12,595 bases of DNA from the NCBI GenBank assembly GCA_937902445.1, contig CALELJ010000290.1, positions 1 to 12,595 of the forward strand, in the 5' to 3' direction. Positions 1 to 6,536 of this stretch are shown here, piece by piece. The notes beneath the pieces were generated by a model that worked only from the letters and a program-made list of their open reading frames with translations, did not search any database and had not been told where the DNA came from. Made by a program: the position numbers and the translations under genes. Position 1 is the first letter of the stretch; every line of letters starts with the position of its first letter. Source of the stretch: an uncultured Treponema sp. (GTDB lineage: Bacteria; Spirochaetota; Spirochaetia; Treponematales; Treponemataceae).

Positions 1-169
1 TGATGGTAACCGCATTGTTGGCTTCCCTGATCTTGTCGTTGATGGCACTTCTTGTTTCATCGACAATTTTTTCCGTTGAAAGATCAGACTTGAGGCGGTG
101 AAGAAAAATCAACCACATGAGGATGTTAAAACATATCAGGAGTATGGCGGTCAAAGCAACAACAGACAT
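1..169 (-). CDS. Membrane-anchored coiled-coil-like protein, N-terminal part (cut by window edge)
   Basis: This is the first 56 codons of a gene that runs off the left edge. It starts at an ATG at 169-167, five bases after the stop of the preceding 116-residue gene, so it looks like the next gene of the same operon. The N-terminus begins MSVVALTAILLICFNILMWL, a single hydrophobic segment (about residues 3-23) followed by basic residues (HRLK), which suggests an inner-membrane anchor with the rest in the cytoplasm. From about residue 29 the sequence is charged and heptad-like (DLSTEKIVDETRSAINDKIR), consistent with a helix or coiled coil. No family is recognised. A weak GGA lies close to the start and no better ribosome site is visible. 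Linkage to fliA and fapA suggests, but does not show, a role in motility or envelope organisation. Confidence 0.7.
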   Translation of the reverse strand, partial: MSVVALTAILLICFNILMWLIFLHRLKSDLSTEKIVDETRSAINDKIREANNAVTI

Positions 170-174
170 TCCAG

Positions 175-525
175 TTATCCCGTAATATCAATGTGACGAC
201 CAAGATTTGGATCGCGGATTTCGTAAGGTTTTGGTTTTTCCACTGGAATTTCTTCCGGCACAGTTTTTTTACCGGAATTGCCTTCGTCGGCAAGAAGTCC
301 CTGCCCGGCACCACCGCCCTGGTTCACGTCAGACTTGATGCTGTTGGAATCCTTGTTCTTGTGGGTTTCCTGTACAGTACGTGCTTTCTCGGAATCCTGC
401 TGGGCAGATTTTTCCAAATGTGCGCGGCTTGCCATATGTGCACTTTGAATCTGAGAAGCATTCATCTGTCCCATCTTGTCCATCTGGGAATATACAGTAG
501 ACAAATCAATTGGCTGAATAGCCAT
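175..525 (-). CDS. Hypothetical 116-residue protein downstream of fapA
   Basis: This is a small soluble protein of no recognised family. It has no signal peptide or membrane segment. Residues 1-57 look helical and are rich in Gln, Ala, Ser and charged residues (MAIQPIDLSTVYSQMDKMGQ at the start). Residues 58-85 are Gly/Asn/Ser-rich and probably disordered. Residues 87-101 are Pro/Glu/Lys-rich, and the protein ends in a compact motif, RDPNLGRHIDITG, that looks like a conserved tail. The start ATG (525-523) has a good AGGAG at 536-532 with a six-base spacer, which supports translation. The gene overlaps the 3' end of fapA by 20 bases in another frame, implying co-transcription and probably translational coupling. 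Its function is unknown; an interaction role in flagellar assembly is an inference from position only. Confidence 0.85.
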   Translation of the reverse strand: MAIQPIDLSTVYSQMDKMGQMNASQIQSAHMASRAHLEKSAQQDSEKARTVQETHKNKDSNSIKSDVNQGGGAGQGLLADEGNSGKKTVPEEIPVEKPKPYEIRDPNLGRHIDITG

Positions 526-2476
526 CAGGCGCTCCTACATCACTAACCTGTGAAGGATCAAATTTTCCTCGTTTCACAAAGCCACCATCATAGAAGAACG
601 TAACCTGCTTTGCCTCTGAACGAACCTCATCCATAACATCACGGACGTATATCTTTACACCAGGATAGACACTGCCGCTTGCGTTGACACAGCCGACAAC
701 CTTGAGTTCACGAAGTCTTTCGTTAATCTCATCGATTTCCTTTGTCATGGTGTCATTCTGTTCAACAAGCTCAAGTCTCTGCTGGTGGAAATTATTAAGG
801 CTTTCTTCCTTCTCTTTTGGAAGGGAACGCCTGACTTTCTTATTGTTTTCAAGAGTCTGGATATTGAGGTCTACCTCTTCAAGCTGCTTTACAAGGTTAG
901 ACTGCATTTCCTGAAGTTCTTCCAGTCTCTTTTTCTTTCTAGGATCATAGCCGACAGCAAGGTTGGTTTCTATACCACCACCGGAAGAACCGATGTTCTT
1001 TGCAGAAATTTCTTCCGTAGCAAACAGATGGCCACCGATAATCTGGGCTCTTTTTCCCTTGAGGACAATTTTCTTCATGGCGGTAACCTCGCTGTTCATG
1101 ATGTTGTCATTTACAACAACATAGTCTTCAGCGGTAACCTTGGCATTCTGGATGAAGCGGGCCCATACGGATTTAGTTGAGGTAATCTCACATTCATCAC
1201 GTCCCATGACACCCTGAGAAATTACGATGTCTCCACCAGCCTCGATGTTACAGCGGCCAACTGAACCGTAGATTTCAATATTTCCGTCGGCCTTGATGTT
1301 GAAGCCATCTTCCACATCACCACGGCAGACAACAGTACCCATGTAGGTAATATTTCCGGTCTTGATGTTTACACCCTGAACTTCGTAAATTTCTTCGACA
1401 GTGATCTTGTCCCCAACAAGGGAAACATGGCCGTTTTTTTCGGCGATGACAGTCCTTCCGTCCTTATCAAGCTTTGTATTCTGTCCGATTGGAATAGGAA
1501 CATCCTTTCCGTTTTTTGCCTCAAGATAGCGTCCCATGATGGTCTTTCCACCTTTACCACGGGTAGGAAGAATTTTGATTGCAAGTGGCTGGCCTTCAAC
1601 GACATTCTGGATGAGGTTGAGTTCCTTGAAGTCAACCTGACCGTTGGCAGTTTCCTTAAGCTTAAGTTTGGTCCTGTCAGTCTCGAATTTGTATTCAATG
1701 TAGGCATCGGTTCCGTGCTCTGGAAGTACGGCAGAAGCAACTTCATAGGGAACATTGTAGACCGGAGAATCGACAAAGGAATTGATTTTTTCCTCATTGA
1801 TTCCGGCAACAACACCCTGGGTAGAGAGCGCGTTGATGATTTTTTCAGCGGAAATATCACTGCCACCGGCAGAAGGTGCAGATACTGTAATGGTTGCCTG
1901 CATTTCATCCCTGGACAAGTCAACGGCCATGACGGCATCACCGGCAGTGATATGATTGTAAGCGCCAACCTCAACATATTTTCCATCGGTTCCAGTAGCT
2001 GCAAGCTGTTTCAAAAGATCTTCATTGAGGGATGTATTGTCAGGTCTTCTTGCCTCATTGACAAGGTTGTCAGGATCAACAGGAACGCCTGTACCAACCG
2101 GGAGCGTAACCTTGACAAAGACACCTTCCCCAAATCTTCTGATATAGAACATTCCGTCCGTATTGACAACTTCAACCTCAACAACATCCTCATCGCTGCC
2201 AGCAGCAGATACAGACTGAACTTTCTTTTTCTGAAGGATGACTGAAGAGTTTTCGTATACCTTGATTCTCCAAGGCTTCTTCATGAGACCTGCGAAACCT
2301 GCAGAACCTCTTTCAATCACTTCATATTCAAGATTCTGAATTTTTGATTCAAGCTGAACGGAAGCGTCGGCAAGACATTCATCAAGAGTATCACCGATAA
2401 CCTCAACAGTAGTAATTTCCCTGTCAATCTGGAGTTTTTTTTCCAAGTCAATCCGAAGACGGTCAAGTGTTACCAT
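506..2476 (-). CDS. fapA: FapA/DUF342 family protein with Jag-like N-terminal domain
   Basis: This 656-residue cytoplasmic protein belongs to the FapA (flagellar assembly protein A, formerly DUF342) family. Residues about 14-75 resemble the Jag N-terminal fold: a strand with VEVIGDTLDECL, then YEVIERGSAGFAGLMKKPWR. Residues about 190-365 form the FapA N-terminal region. Residues about 365-500 are a Gly-rich run of short strands (GNITYMGTVVCRGDVEDGFN, GNIEIYGSVG, GGDIVISQGVMG) typical of a right-handed beta-helix. Residues about 512-592 are a strongly charged coiled coil, and the chain returns to strands at 593-630. The family is linked to flagellar assembly and polar regulation in Vibrio. No catalytic residues are known to me. 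The gene follows fliA by nine bases. Its GAGGT ribosome site lies just downstream of the fliA stop, so the two are probably coupled. Confidence 0.88.
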   Translation of the reverse strand: MVTLDRLRIDLEKKLQIDREITTVEVIGDTLDECLADASVQLESKIQNLEYEVIERGSAGFAGLMKKPWRIKVYENSSVILQKKKVQSVSAAGSDEDVVEVEVVNTDGMFYIRRFGEGVFVKVTLPVGTGVPVDPDNLVNEARRPDNTSLNEDLLKQLAATGTDGKYVEVGAYNHITAGDAVMAVDLSRDEMQATITVSAPSAGGSDISAEKIINALSTQGVVAGINEEKINSFVDSPVYNVPYEVASAVLPEHGTDAYIEYKFETDRTKLKLKETANGQVDFKELNLIQNVVEGQPLAIKILPTRGKGGKTIMGRYLEAKNGKDVPIPIGQNTKLDKDGRTVIAEKNGHVSLVGDKITVEEIYEVQGVNIKTGNITYMGTVVCRGDVEDGFNIKADGNIEIYGSVGRCNIEAGGDIVISQGVMGRDECEITSTKSVWARFIQNAKVTAEDYVVVNDNIMNSEVTAMKKIVLKGKRAQIIGGHLFATEEISAKNIGSSGGGIETNLAVGYDPRKKKRLEELQEMQSNLVKQLEEVDLNIQTLENNKKVRRSLPKEKEESLNNFHQQRLELVEQNDTMTKEIDEINERLRELKVVGCVNASGSVYPGVKIYVRDVMDEVRSEAKQVTFFYDGGFVKRGKFDPSQVSDVGAPDGYSAN

Positions 2477-2485
2477 GTTAACCTC

Positions 2486-3274
2486 TTAGAAAATACCTTT
2501 TCTGACGCTAGTAAGCTTTGCCCTGAGACGAAGATTTGCCTTTGAATGCAACTGACTGACACGGCTTTCACTTACATTCAGAACTGCTCCAATTTCACGG
2601 AACGAAAGGTCTTCGTGATAGTAGAGAACGATAACCATCTTTTCATTTTTAGGAAGTTCATTGATAGCCTGAATGATTACACGGCGGATTTCCTCACGCT
2701 CGACGATCACATCCGGGTTCAAGCTTGTAGGAGCTTCTATGCTGTCACCTATTGAAATATGTTCACTGTCATCCCCGGAATACCAGACATCATTAAGGGA
2801 AAGGACACTTGTTCCGCTGACTTTCATGACAGTGGTCTGATACTCGGCTTCAGTCATGTTCATTGCCTGGGCGATTTCAGCATCAGTAGCAGTTCTGCCA
2901 AGCTTTGCCTCAAGCTCAACAATTGTGTCTTCTATTTCGCGAGACTTCTGCCTGACGGAACGAGGAACCCAGTCAAGTTCACGAAGCTCATCAAAAATGG
3001 CTCCACGAATTCTTGTTGTGGCATATGTCTTGAATTTTACATTCTTGTCCGGATCATATTTATTGATGGCATCAAGTAAACCAAACTGCCCAAAGCCAAC
3101 CAGATCATCAAACTCAACGCTTTCAGGCATACCTGTAGAAACACGTCCGGCAACCCATTTTACAAGGGGCATATACTGCTTTATAAGCTTGTCCCGAATT
3201 GCCACAGACTTTGTCTTTTTAAAGTCTTTCCAAAGCTTGAGTTCTTCACTTTCGTCTAAAACTTCTACTGCCAT
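2486..3274 (-). CDS. fliA: RNA polymerase sigma factor for flagellar genes (sigma-28, FliA/WhiG)
   Basis: This is a 262-residue group-3 sigma factor of the FliA/WhiG/SigD class, the usual length for that class. Region 2 spans about residues 26-96 and includes the core-binding and -10-recognition stretch FDDLVGFGQFGLLDAINKYD followed by FKTYATTRIRGAIFDELREL. The DWVPRSVRQK segment at 101-110, at the region 2/3 junction, is a hallmark of motility sigma factors. Region 3 follows to about 180. Region 4 (about 196-252) ends in the helix-turn-helix LSFREIGAVLNVSESRVSQL, which reads the -35 box. It would direct transcription of late flagellar and chemotaxis genes. No anti-sigma FlgM is encoded in the window. 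The gene is second in a unit driven by a sigma-70-like promoter at 4100-4128. The start ATG is preceded by a G-rich element (3287-3279) rather than a standard ribosome site. Confidence 0.96.
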   Translation of the reverse strand: MAVEVLDESEELKLWKDFKKTKSVAIRDKLIKQYMPLVKWVAGRVSTGMPESVEFDDLVGFGQFGLLDAINKYDPDKNVKFKTYATTRIRGAIFDELRELDWVPRSVRQKSREIEDTIVELEAKLGRTATDAEIAQAMNMTEAEYQTTVMKVSGTSVLSLNDVWYSGDDSEHISIGDSIEAPTSLNPDVIVEREEIRRVIIQAINELPKNEKMVIVLYYHEDLSFREIGAVLNVSESRVSQLHSKANLRLRAKLTSVRKGIF

Positions 3275-3278
3275 TTAT

Positions 3279-3287
3279 CCCAACCCT
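3279..3287 (-). promoter_or_regulatory. G-rich pre-start element of fliA (AGGGTTGGG)
   Basis: The nine bases AGGGTTGGG lie four bases before the fliA ATG, where a ribosome binding site belongs. The element is one base different from the AGGGTGGGG found before flhA and fliO. It is not a standard AGGAGG, although AAGGG can pair in part with the 16S rRNA tail. It probably acts as the ribosome binding site. Confidence 0.45.
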
Positions 3288-3314
3288 TAATCCCTTTTTG
3301 GCAAAGGAAATCTC

Positions 3315-4070
3315 CTACATGTCTTCTTTTTTCAACAAGGTACGAATCGCACTTGCAATAATCTTTGAGTCCTGTTTCATGACCTCGGCACCTTCCGTCA
3401 TTGCCGCACTGGCGGAAACATCACCGCCTTGAGCAAATTCAGAATCATTTATGACCGGGGCAATAGACCCATCATCATCATTATCCTTATCACCGAATTC
3501 CCCGATGTCAGGCAATTCTTCAATATCCTGGGCCCCAGAATTTTTCTTTGGTCCAGAATCATTTTTTACAACTTCATTTTCCCCGATTGGAGTTCCCAAT
3601 GCAACCGGAGTAAATTCGCTTTCCTTGTTTTCAGCAGGTGCTGCAGCCACAGGTTCAGAAGGTGCTGATTCCGGCTGTACCGGAGAAACCGGCTGAGGTT
3701 CAGAAACAGGTGCTTCCGTACTGGCCTTTTGAACCGTTGCAAAAGATTTTCCATTAGAAGAAACATCAAAAGAAGGAGCCTTGTCTTCTTCCGTAAGGTT
3801 TTCATCATCAATCGTTATGTTGACGACAGAACCTGTCCTCTGCCCCGTTTTCTTAGGTCCTTCTTCCACAGAATCTGAAAGGGAAGTTTCAACCTCAAGA
3901 AATTTACCATTAACAAAATCAATGGCAAATGAGATTATGGCAAACACAAGAGCAAATATGATTCCGCGGAAAAAAGATGTCCCTGATTTATGGGTCGATA
4001 TAATACTTATGAGAAATGAAAGCACAAATCCAATCACTGCGCCAGCTACAATATTTTTTACTTTGAACAT
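3315..4070 (-). CDS. Hypothetical protein with two membrane segments and long disordered tail
   Basis: This is a 251-residue protein of no recognised family. Two hydrophobic segments at about residues 5-25 and 33-53 form an N-terminal membrane hairpin. A short ordered-looking stretch, SVVNITIDDENLTEE, lies at about 81-95. Residues about 110-150 are Pro/Ala/Ser/Glu-rich and probably disordered. An acidic motif follows (DIEELPDIGEFGDKDNDDD, 182-200), and the C-terminus is a likely amphipathic helix (QDSKIIASAIRTLLKK, 233-248). This layout suits a membrane tether presenting a cytoplasmic binding helix. The ATG at 4070 is preferred over the one at 4076 because GGGAGG abuts 4076 but sits six bases from 4070. 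It is the first gene after the promoter at 4100-4128 and precedes fliA by 40 bases. Its function is unknown; position suggests a motility or sigma-factor-related role. Confidence 0.85.
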   Translation of the reverse strand: MFKVKNIVAGAVIGFVLSFLISIISTHKSGTSFFRGIIFALVFAIISFAIDFVNGKFLEVETSLSDSVEEGPKKTGQRTGSVVNITIDDENLTEEDKAPSFDVSSNGKSFATVQKASTEAPVSEPQPVSPVQPESAPSEPVAAAPAENKESEFTPVALGTPIGENEVVKNDSGPKKNSGAQDIEELPDIGEFGDKDNDDDGSIAPVINDSEFAQGGDVSASAAMTEGAEVMKQDSKIIASAIRTLLKKEDM

Positions 4071-4076
4071 GTGCAT

Positions 4077-4082
4077 CCTCCC
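4077..4082 (-). promoter_or_regulatory. Ribosome binding site that decides the start of the 3315-4070 gene
   Basis: GGGAGG is read at 4082-4077. It touches the first in-frame ATG (4076-4074) with no spacer but is six bases from the second (4070-4068), which has normal spacing. The second ATG is therefore the likelier start, and the protein would begin MFKVKN. Confidence 0.7.
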
Positions 4083-4099
4083 ATTTAAAATATACTATA

Positions 4100-4128
4100 A
4101 TTTTAAGGTAAAAAAACGATGTGGTCAA
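4100..4128 (-). promoter_or_regulatory. Sigma-70-type promoter for the unknown-fliA-fapA unit
   Basis: On the minus strand, TTGACC (4128-4123, five of six matches to the -35 consensus) is followed after exactly 17 bases by TAAAAT (4105-4100, five of six matches to the -10 consensus). Transcription would start near 4093, giving a leader of about 20-25 bases that contains the GGGAGG ribosome site. The promoter lies directly after the terminator at 4130-4166. No sigma-28-like promoter is seen here, so fliA itself would depend on the housekeeping sigma factor. Confidence 0.75.
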
Positions 4129-4129
4129 C

Positions 4130-4166
4130 AAAAAAAACGGGACATCCCACCAAAGACGTCCCGTTT
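4130..4166 (-). terminator. Rho-independent terminator of the flhA-flhF-flhG unit
   Basis: Read on the minus strand, AAACGGGAC (4166-4158) pairs perfectly with GTCCCGTTT (4143-4135) over nine base pairs around a 14-base loop. The distal arm runs directly into eight Ts (4137-4130). This is a standard intrinsic terminator 70 bases after the flhG stop. On the plus strand the stem is followed only by TTT, so termination is directional. Confidence 0.85.
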
Positions 4167-4168
4167 CA

Positions 4169-4185
4169 TTTAGGTAAACCCTAAA
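4169..4185 (-). other. Small perfect hairpin just upstream of the terminator
   Basis: TTTAGG (4185-4180) and CCTAAA (4174-4169) form a six-base-pair stem with a five-base loop in the flhG 3' untranslated region. It lies two bases from the base of the terminator stem. It could stack on the terminator or protect the mRNA end, or it could be a chance AT-rich hairpin. Confidence 0.4.
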
Positions 4186-4237
4186 AATCTAAATTATTAC
4201 GTAAGCAGCTCGAACATAACAAGCACTTATACATCAT

Positions 4238-5116
4238 TTATTTTTTTTTGCCGCCAATAAACTTCTTAAGGAAGTTTGATACGCCGGCATCTGTCGCAAC
4301 CTCGGTCTTTTCGATTCTGCCCACAATATGCTTTAGACATACGGCAGGCTTTGAAGTCGGATTGATGGCCATGAAAGGTTTCTGTCTGATTACCGAAGCC
4401 TGAACAACAGGATCATCATAGACGAAACCAATGTATTCAACCTTGTAATTAAGGAACTGTCCTACGATATTGATTATCAGATCAGAGATCCTTTTTCCCT
4501 CATCTGCAGAGTGAACACGGTTTACAAGCAGCTTAAGGTTGATCGGACGCTGGTCAGAAAATTCAGTGGTGATGATCTTGATGATTCCGTATGCGTCGGT
4601 AATTGCAGTAGGTTCAGGAGTTGTAACAACATAAACCTCATCAGAGGCAGCGAGAAACTGGAGGACATTGTTTGAAATTCCGGCTCCCGTATCAATGATG
4701 ATGATGTCGGCATTTCCGAGAGAAGCGAATTCCTTGGCAAAATAATCAAGCTCATCATTTGACAGATTCGCAATCTTTGCAAAACCGTTTGCACCGGCAA
4801 TGAACTTGAACCCAAATTCAGTATCGATGATAATCTCATTCATTGTCTTTTTGTGGTTCAGCACATGCATGAGATTGTACTGTGGAACGACGCTCAAAAG
4901 AACATTGACATTTGCCATTCCAAGGTCACCGTCAATGAGGATTACCTTTTTCCCAAGCTGGGCGTAGGCGATGGCAGTATTCACCGCAATGTTGGTTTTT
5001 CCAACACCACCCTTTCCGCTTGTTATCGCTATGATTCTGGTCTTGTGATCACTACCAGATATATTGAAGTTATTTTCATTCATTAAAGCACGAAGTTCTT
5101 TTGCCTGTTCTTCCAT
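4238..5116 (-). CDS. flhG: MinD-like ATPase controlling flagellar number (FlhG/FleN/YlxH)
   Basis: This 292-residue ParA/MinD-family ATPase controls flagellar number and position with FlhF. The deviant Walker A motif SGKGGVGKT is at 33-41. The switch I motif LIDGDLGMANVN is at 60-71, and Walker B/switch II IIIIDTGAG is at 137-145. The N-terminus has EQAKELRALM (3-12), matching the DQAxxLR activator helix by which FlhG stimulates the FlhF GTPase. The C-terminal helix NFLKKFIGGKKK (281-292) is amphipathic and basic, as expected for the membrane-targeting sequence that binds when the ATP dimer forms. The gene follows flhF by 46 bases, has a GGGAG ribosome site, and is last in its unit before the terminator at 4130-4166. 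All key catalytic features are present. Confidence 0.96.
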   Translation of the reverse strand: MEEQAKELRALMNENNFNISGSDHKTRIIAITSGKGGVGKTNIAVNTAIAYAQLGKKVILIDGDLGMANVNVLLSVVPQYNLMHVLNHKKTMNEIIIDTEFGFKFIAGANGFAKIANLSNDELDYFAKEFASLGNADIIIIDTGAGISNNVLQFLAASDEVYVVTTPEPTAITDAYGIIKIITTEFSDQRPINLKLLVNRVHSADEGKRISDLIINIVGQFLNYKVEYIGFVYDDPVVQASVIRQKPFMAINPTSKPAVCLKHIVGRIEKTEVATDAGVSNFLKKFIGGKKK

Positions 5117-5139
5117 TTTGATATTCTCCCGCGGACATT

Positions 5140-5160
5140 TTCCGGTCTATCTTGCCGGAA
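5140..5160 (-). other. Inverted repeat in the flhF-flhG gap
   Basis: TTCCGG (5160-5155) and CCGGAA (5145-5140) are separated by nine bases and could form a six-base-pair GC-rich hairpin two bases after the flhF stop and ten bases before the flhG ribosome site. No T-run follows, so it is not a terminator. It might mark an RNA processing or stability point that adjusts the FlhF:FlhG ratio. Confidence 0.35.
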
Positions 5161-5162
5161 TG

Positions 5163-6536
5163 CTAAATACAAAAACCGCTTTCTTCTTTATCGGAAAGTC
5201 CGAGTCGTTTTTCAACATCTTTCTGATCAAATTTCAAGCCCACAAGTCTGTTTATAAACCACATCGGATCAGCACGCTGGATCGTATTCATTACTTCCTG
5301 TCCAGTAGTTATCCATGACACGTTTTTCTTACGTTCGGAAAGCACACTGATGACACGTCCAAATGATTTTGTCTCATCACATTTTGTAATGATGACACTC
5401 TTGAAATTGAATGCTTCGAAGTTCCGGATTATATTCTCAAAATCTTCTACGCTTACACCTGCAGATACGGTAAGATATACACTTTCATGGATATTCTTGA
5501 CATCAAGCAGAGTGTGCATCTTGGCAATATTTTCATAGTCATTGGGACTGTAGCCTGAAGTATCTACGAAAATGTAGTCGGAATTTGAGGCGTAACTTTC
5601 ATAAAGTGTCTTTATCTCCTCGGAATTCTCCGCCTTGTCTACCTGCACGGAAATAAGTTCCGCCCACCTTTTCAACTGCTCTGCGGCGGCAACACGCATT
5701 GTATCAGTTGTGATCATGCGGATTCTTGGAGGAAATTTATAGTTTTCCTTATGCTTCTTGAAATCAACGGCAATACTTGCTCCCATTTTTGCAAGTGTAG
5801 TTGTTTTTCCAACTCCCGTAGGACCAACAAGGATTACAACGCGGGGAGGAACATTCACTTCTGGTTTTGCGACGGGTATGCTTTCCGCAATCCATTCAAC
5901 CACTTTCTGCTGAACGTAATCAAAATCATTGAGCTCATCAATTGAGAATTCTGACTTCATCCTTTTGCAGATGTTGTTCCTGTATGTCTTGGAAAATCCG
6001 TTATCTTCAAGCACATCACGAATTTTTGAAATGGATCCGTGCTCGCCTTCAGTAGTTGTAGCCTGAACAACAGCATTCATCTGATCCGTCATTTTATTGC
6101 GGAAATCTTCCATCTGCTTTGCTATCTGGGCAATCTGAAGTGCATTTGTAACGCTTGAAGACTGGGATTTTAGAATATCATCACGGCTGTCGATAAAACC
6201 TGCATCGATACCCTTGTTTTCCCTGGATGAAAGAGCAGCGGCCATTGCAGGATATCCACCGGTGGAAGACATTCTGTTCTGCAGGGCATCTCCACGTCCA
6301 TATGGAAGATTACCTGCGGAAGAAGGTCTTGCAGGAGGAAGTTTCAGAATATAGGAAAGTTCAACAACATCCCTCTGAAAAAAACCCAGGAATCCCGGCT
6401 TAAGTTTTCTTCTGGAGCTGATTACCTGAAAATCAGTTTCCGGCCCATGAAGGTCACGCATTTTGTCAAGGCAGTCCTGTCTTGAGGAACCTTCGATGGT
6501 CTTTATGTCCTCACTTTTTGAATAATCGCTATACAT
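5163..6536 (-). CDS. flhF: Flagellar positioning GTPase FlhF (SRP-type)
   Basis: This 457-residue SRP-family GTPase sets the site of flagellar assembly. Residues about 12-64 are the N-terminal B domain. Residues about 65-165 form a low-complexity linker rich in Ser, Gly, Ala and Gln. The N domain is about 168-222 and the G domain runs from about 230. The P-loop GPTGVGKTTT is at 238-247. The G2 region TTDTMRVAAAEQLKRWAE (276-293) corresponds to the DTYRxGAxEQL signature. G3 is DTSG (325-328) and G4 is TKCDE (384-388). G3 continues with Tyr-Ser, not the Arg of Ffh/FtsY; FlhF proteins vary here. The start overlaps the flhA 3' end by eight bases and has a GGAGAG ribosome site inside flhA, indicating coupling. 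Its partner FlhG follows. Confidence 0.96.
   Translation of the reverse strand: MYSDYSKSEDIKTIEGSSRQDCLDKMRDLHGPETDFQVISSRRKLKPGFLGFFQRDVVELSYILKLPPARPSSAGNLPYGRGDALQNRMSSTGGYPAMAAALSSRENKGIDAGFIDSRDDILKSQSSSVTNALQIAQIAKQMEDFRNKMTDQMNAVVQATTTEGEHGSISKIRDVLEDNGFSKTYRNNICKRMKSEFSIDELNDFDYVQQKVVEWIAESIPVAKPEVNVPPRVVILVGPTGVGKTTTLAKMGASIAVDFKKHKENYKFPPRIRMITTDTMRVAAAEQLKRWAELISVQVDKAENSEEIKTLYESYASNSDYIFVDTSGYSPNDYENIAKMHTLLDVKNIHESVYLTVSAGVSVEDFENIIRNFEAFNFKSVIITKCDETKSFGRVISVLSERKKNVSWITTGQEVMNTIQRADPMWFINRLVGLKFDQKDVEKRLGLSDKEESGFCI

Noticed and set aside
1427..2245. Long open frame on the plus strand opposite fapA
   Set aside because: It lies wholly within fapA on the other strand. Its translation is rich in Cys, Phe and Asn with no domain pattern, and the minus-strand reading has a clear family match.
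4125..4169. 14-codon open frame (starts MKRDVF) across the terminator
   Set aside because: It is formed by the terminator stem itself and has no ribosome binding site. It is too short to support.
4241..4249. A9 tract at the end of flhG, possible phase-variable repeat
   Set aside because: It encodes the final Lys residues next to the stop. Slippage would change only the last one or two residues, so a switching role is unlikely.
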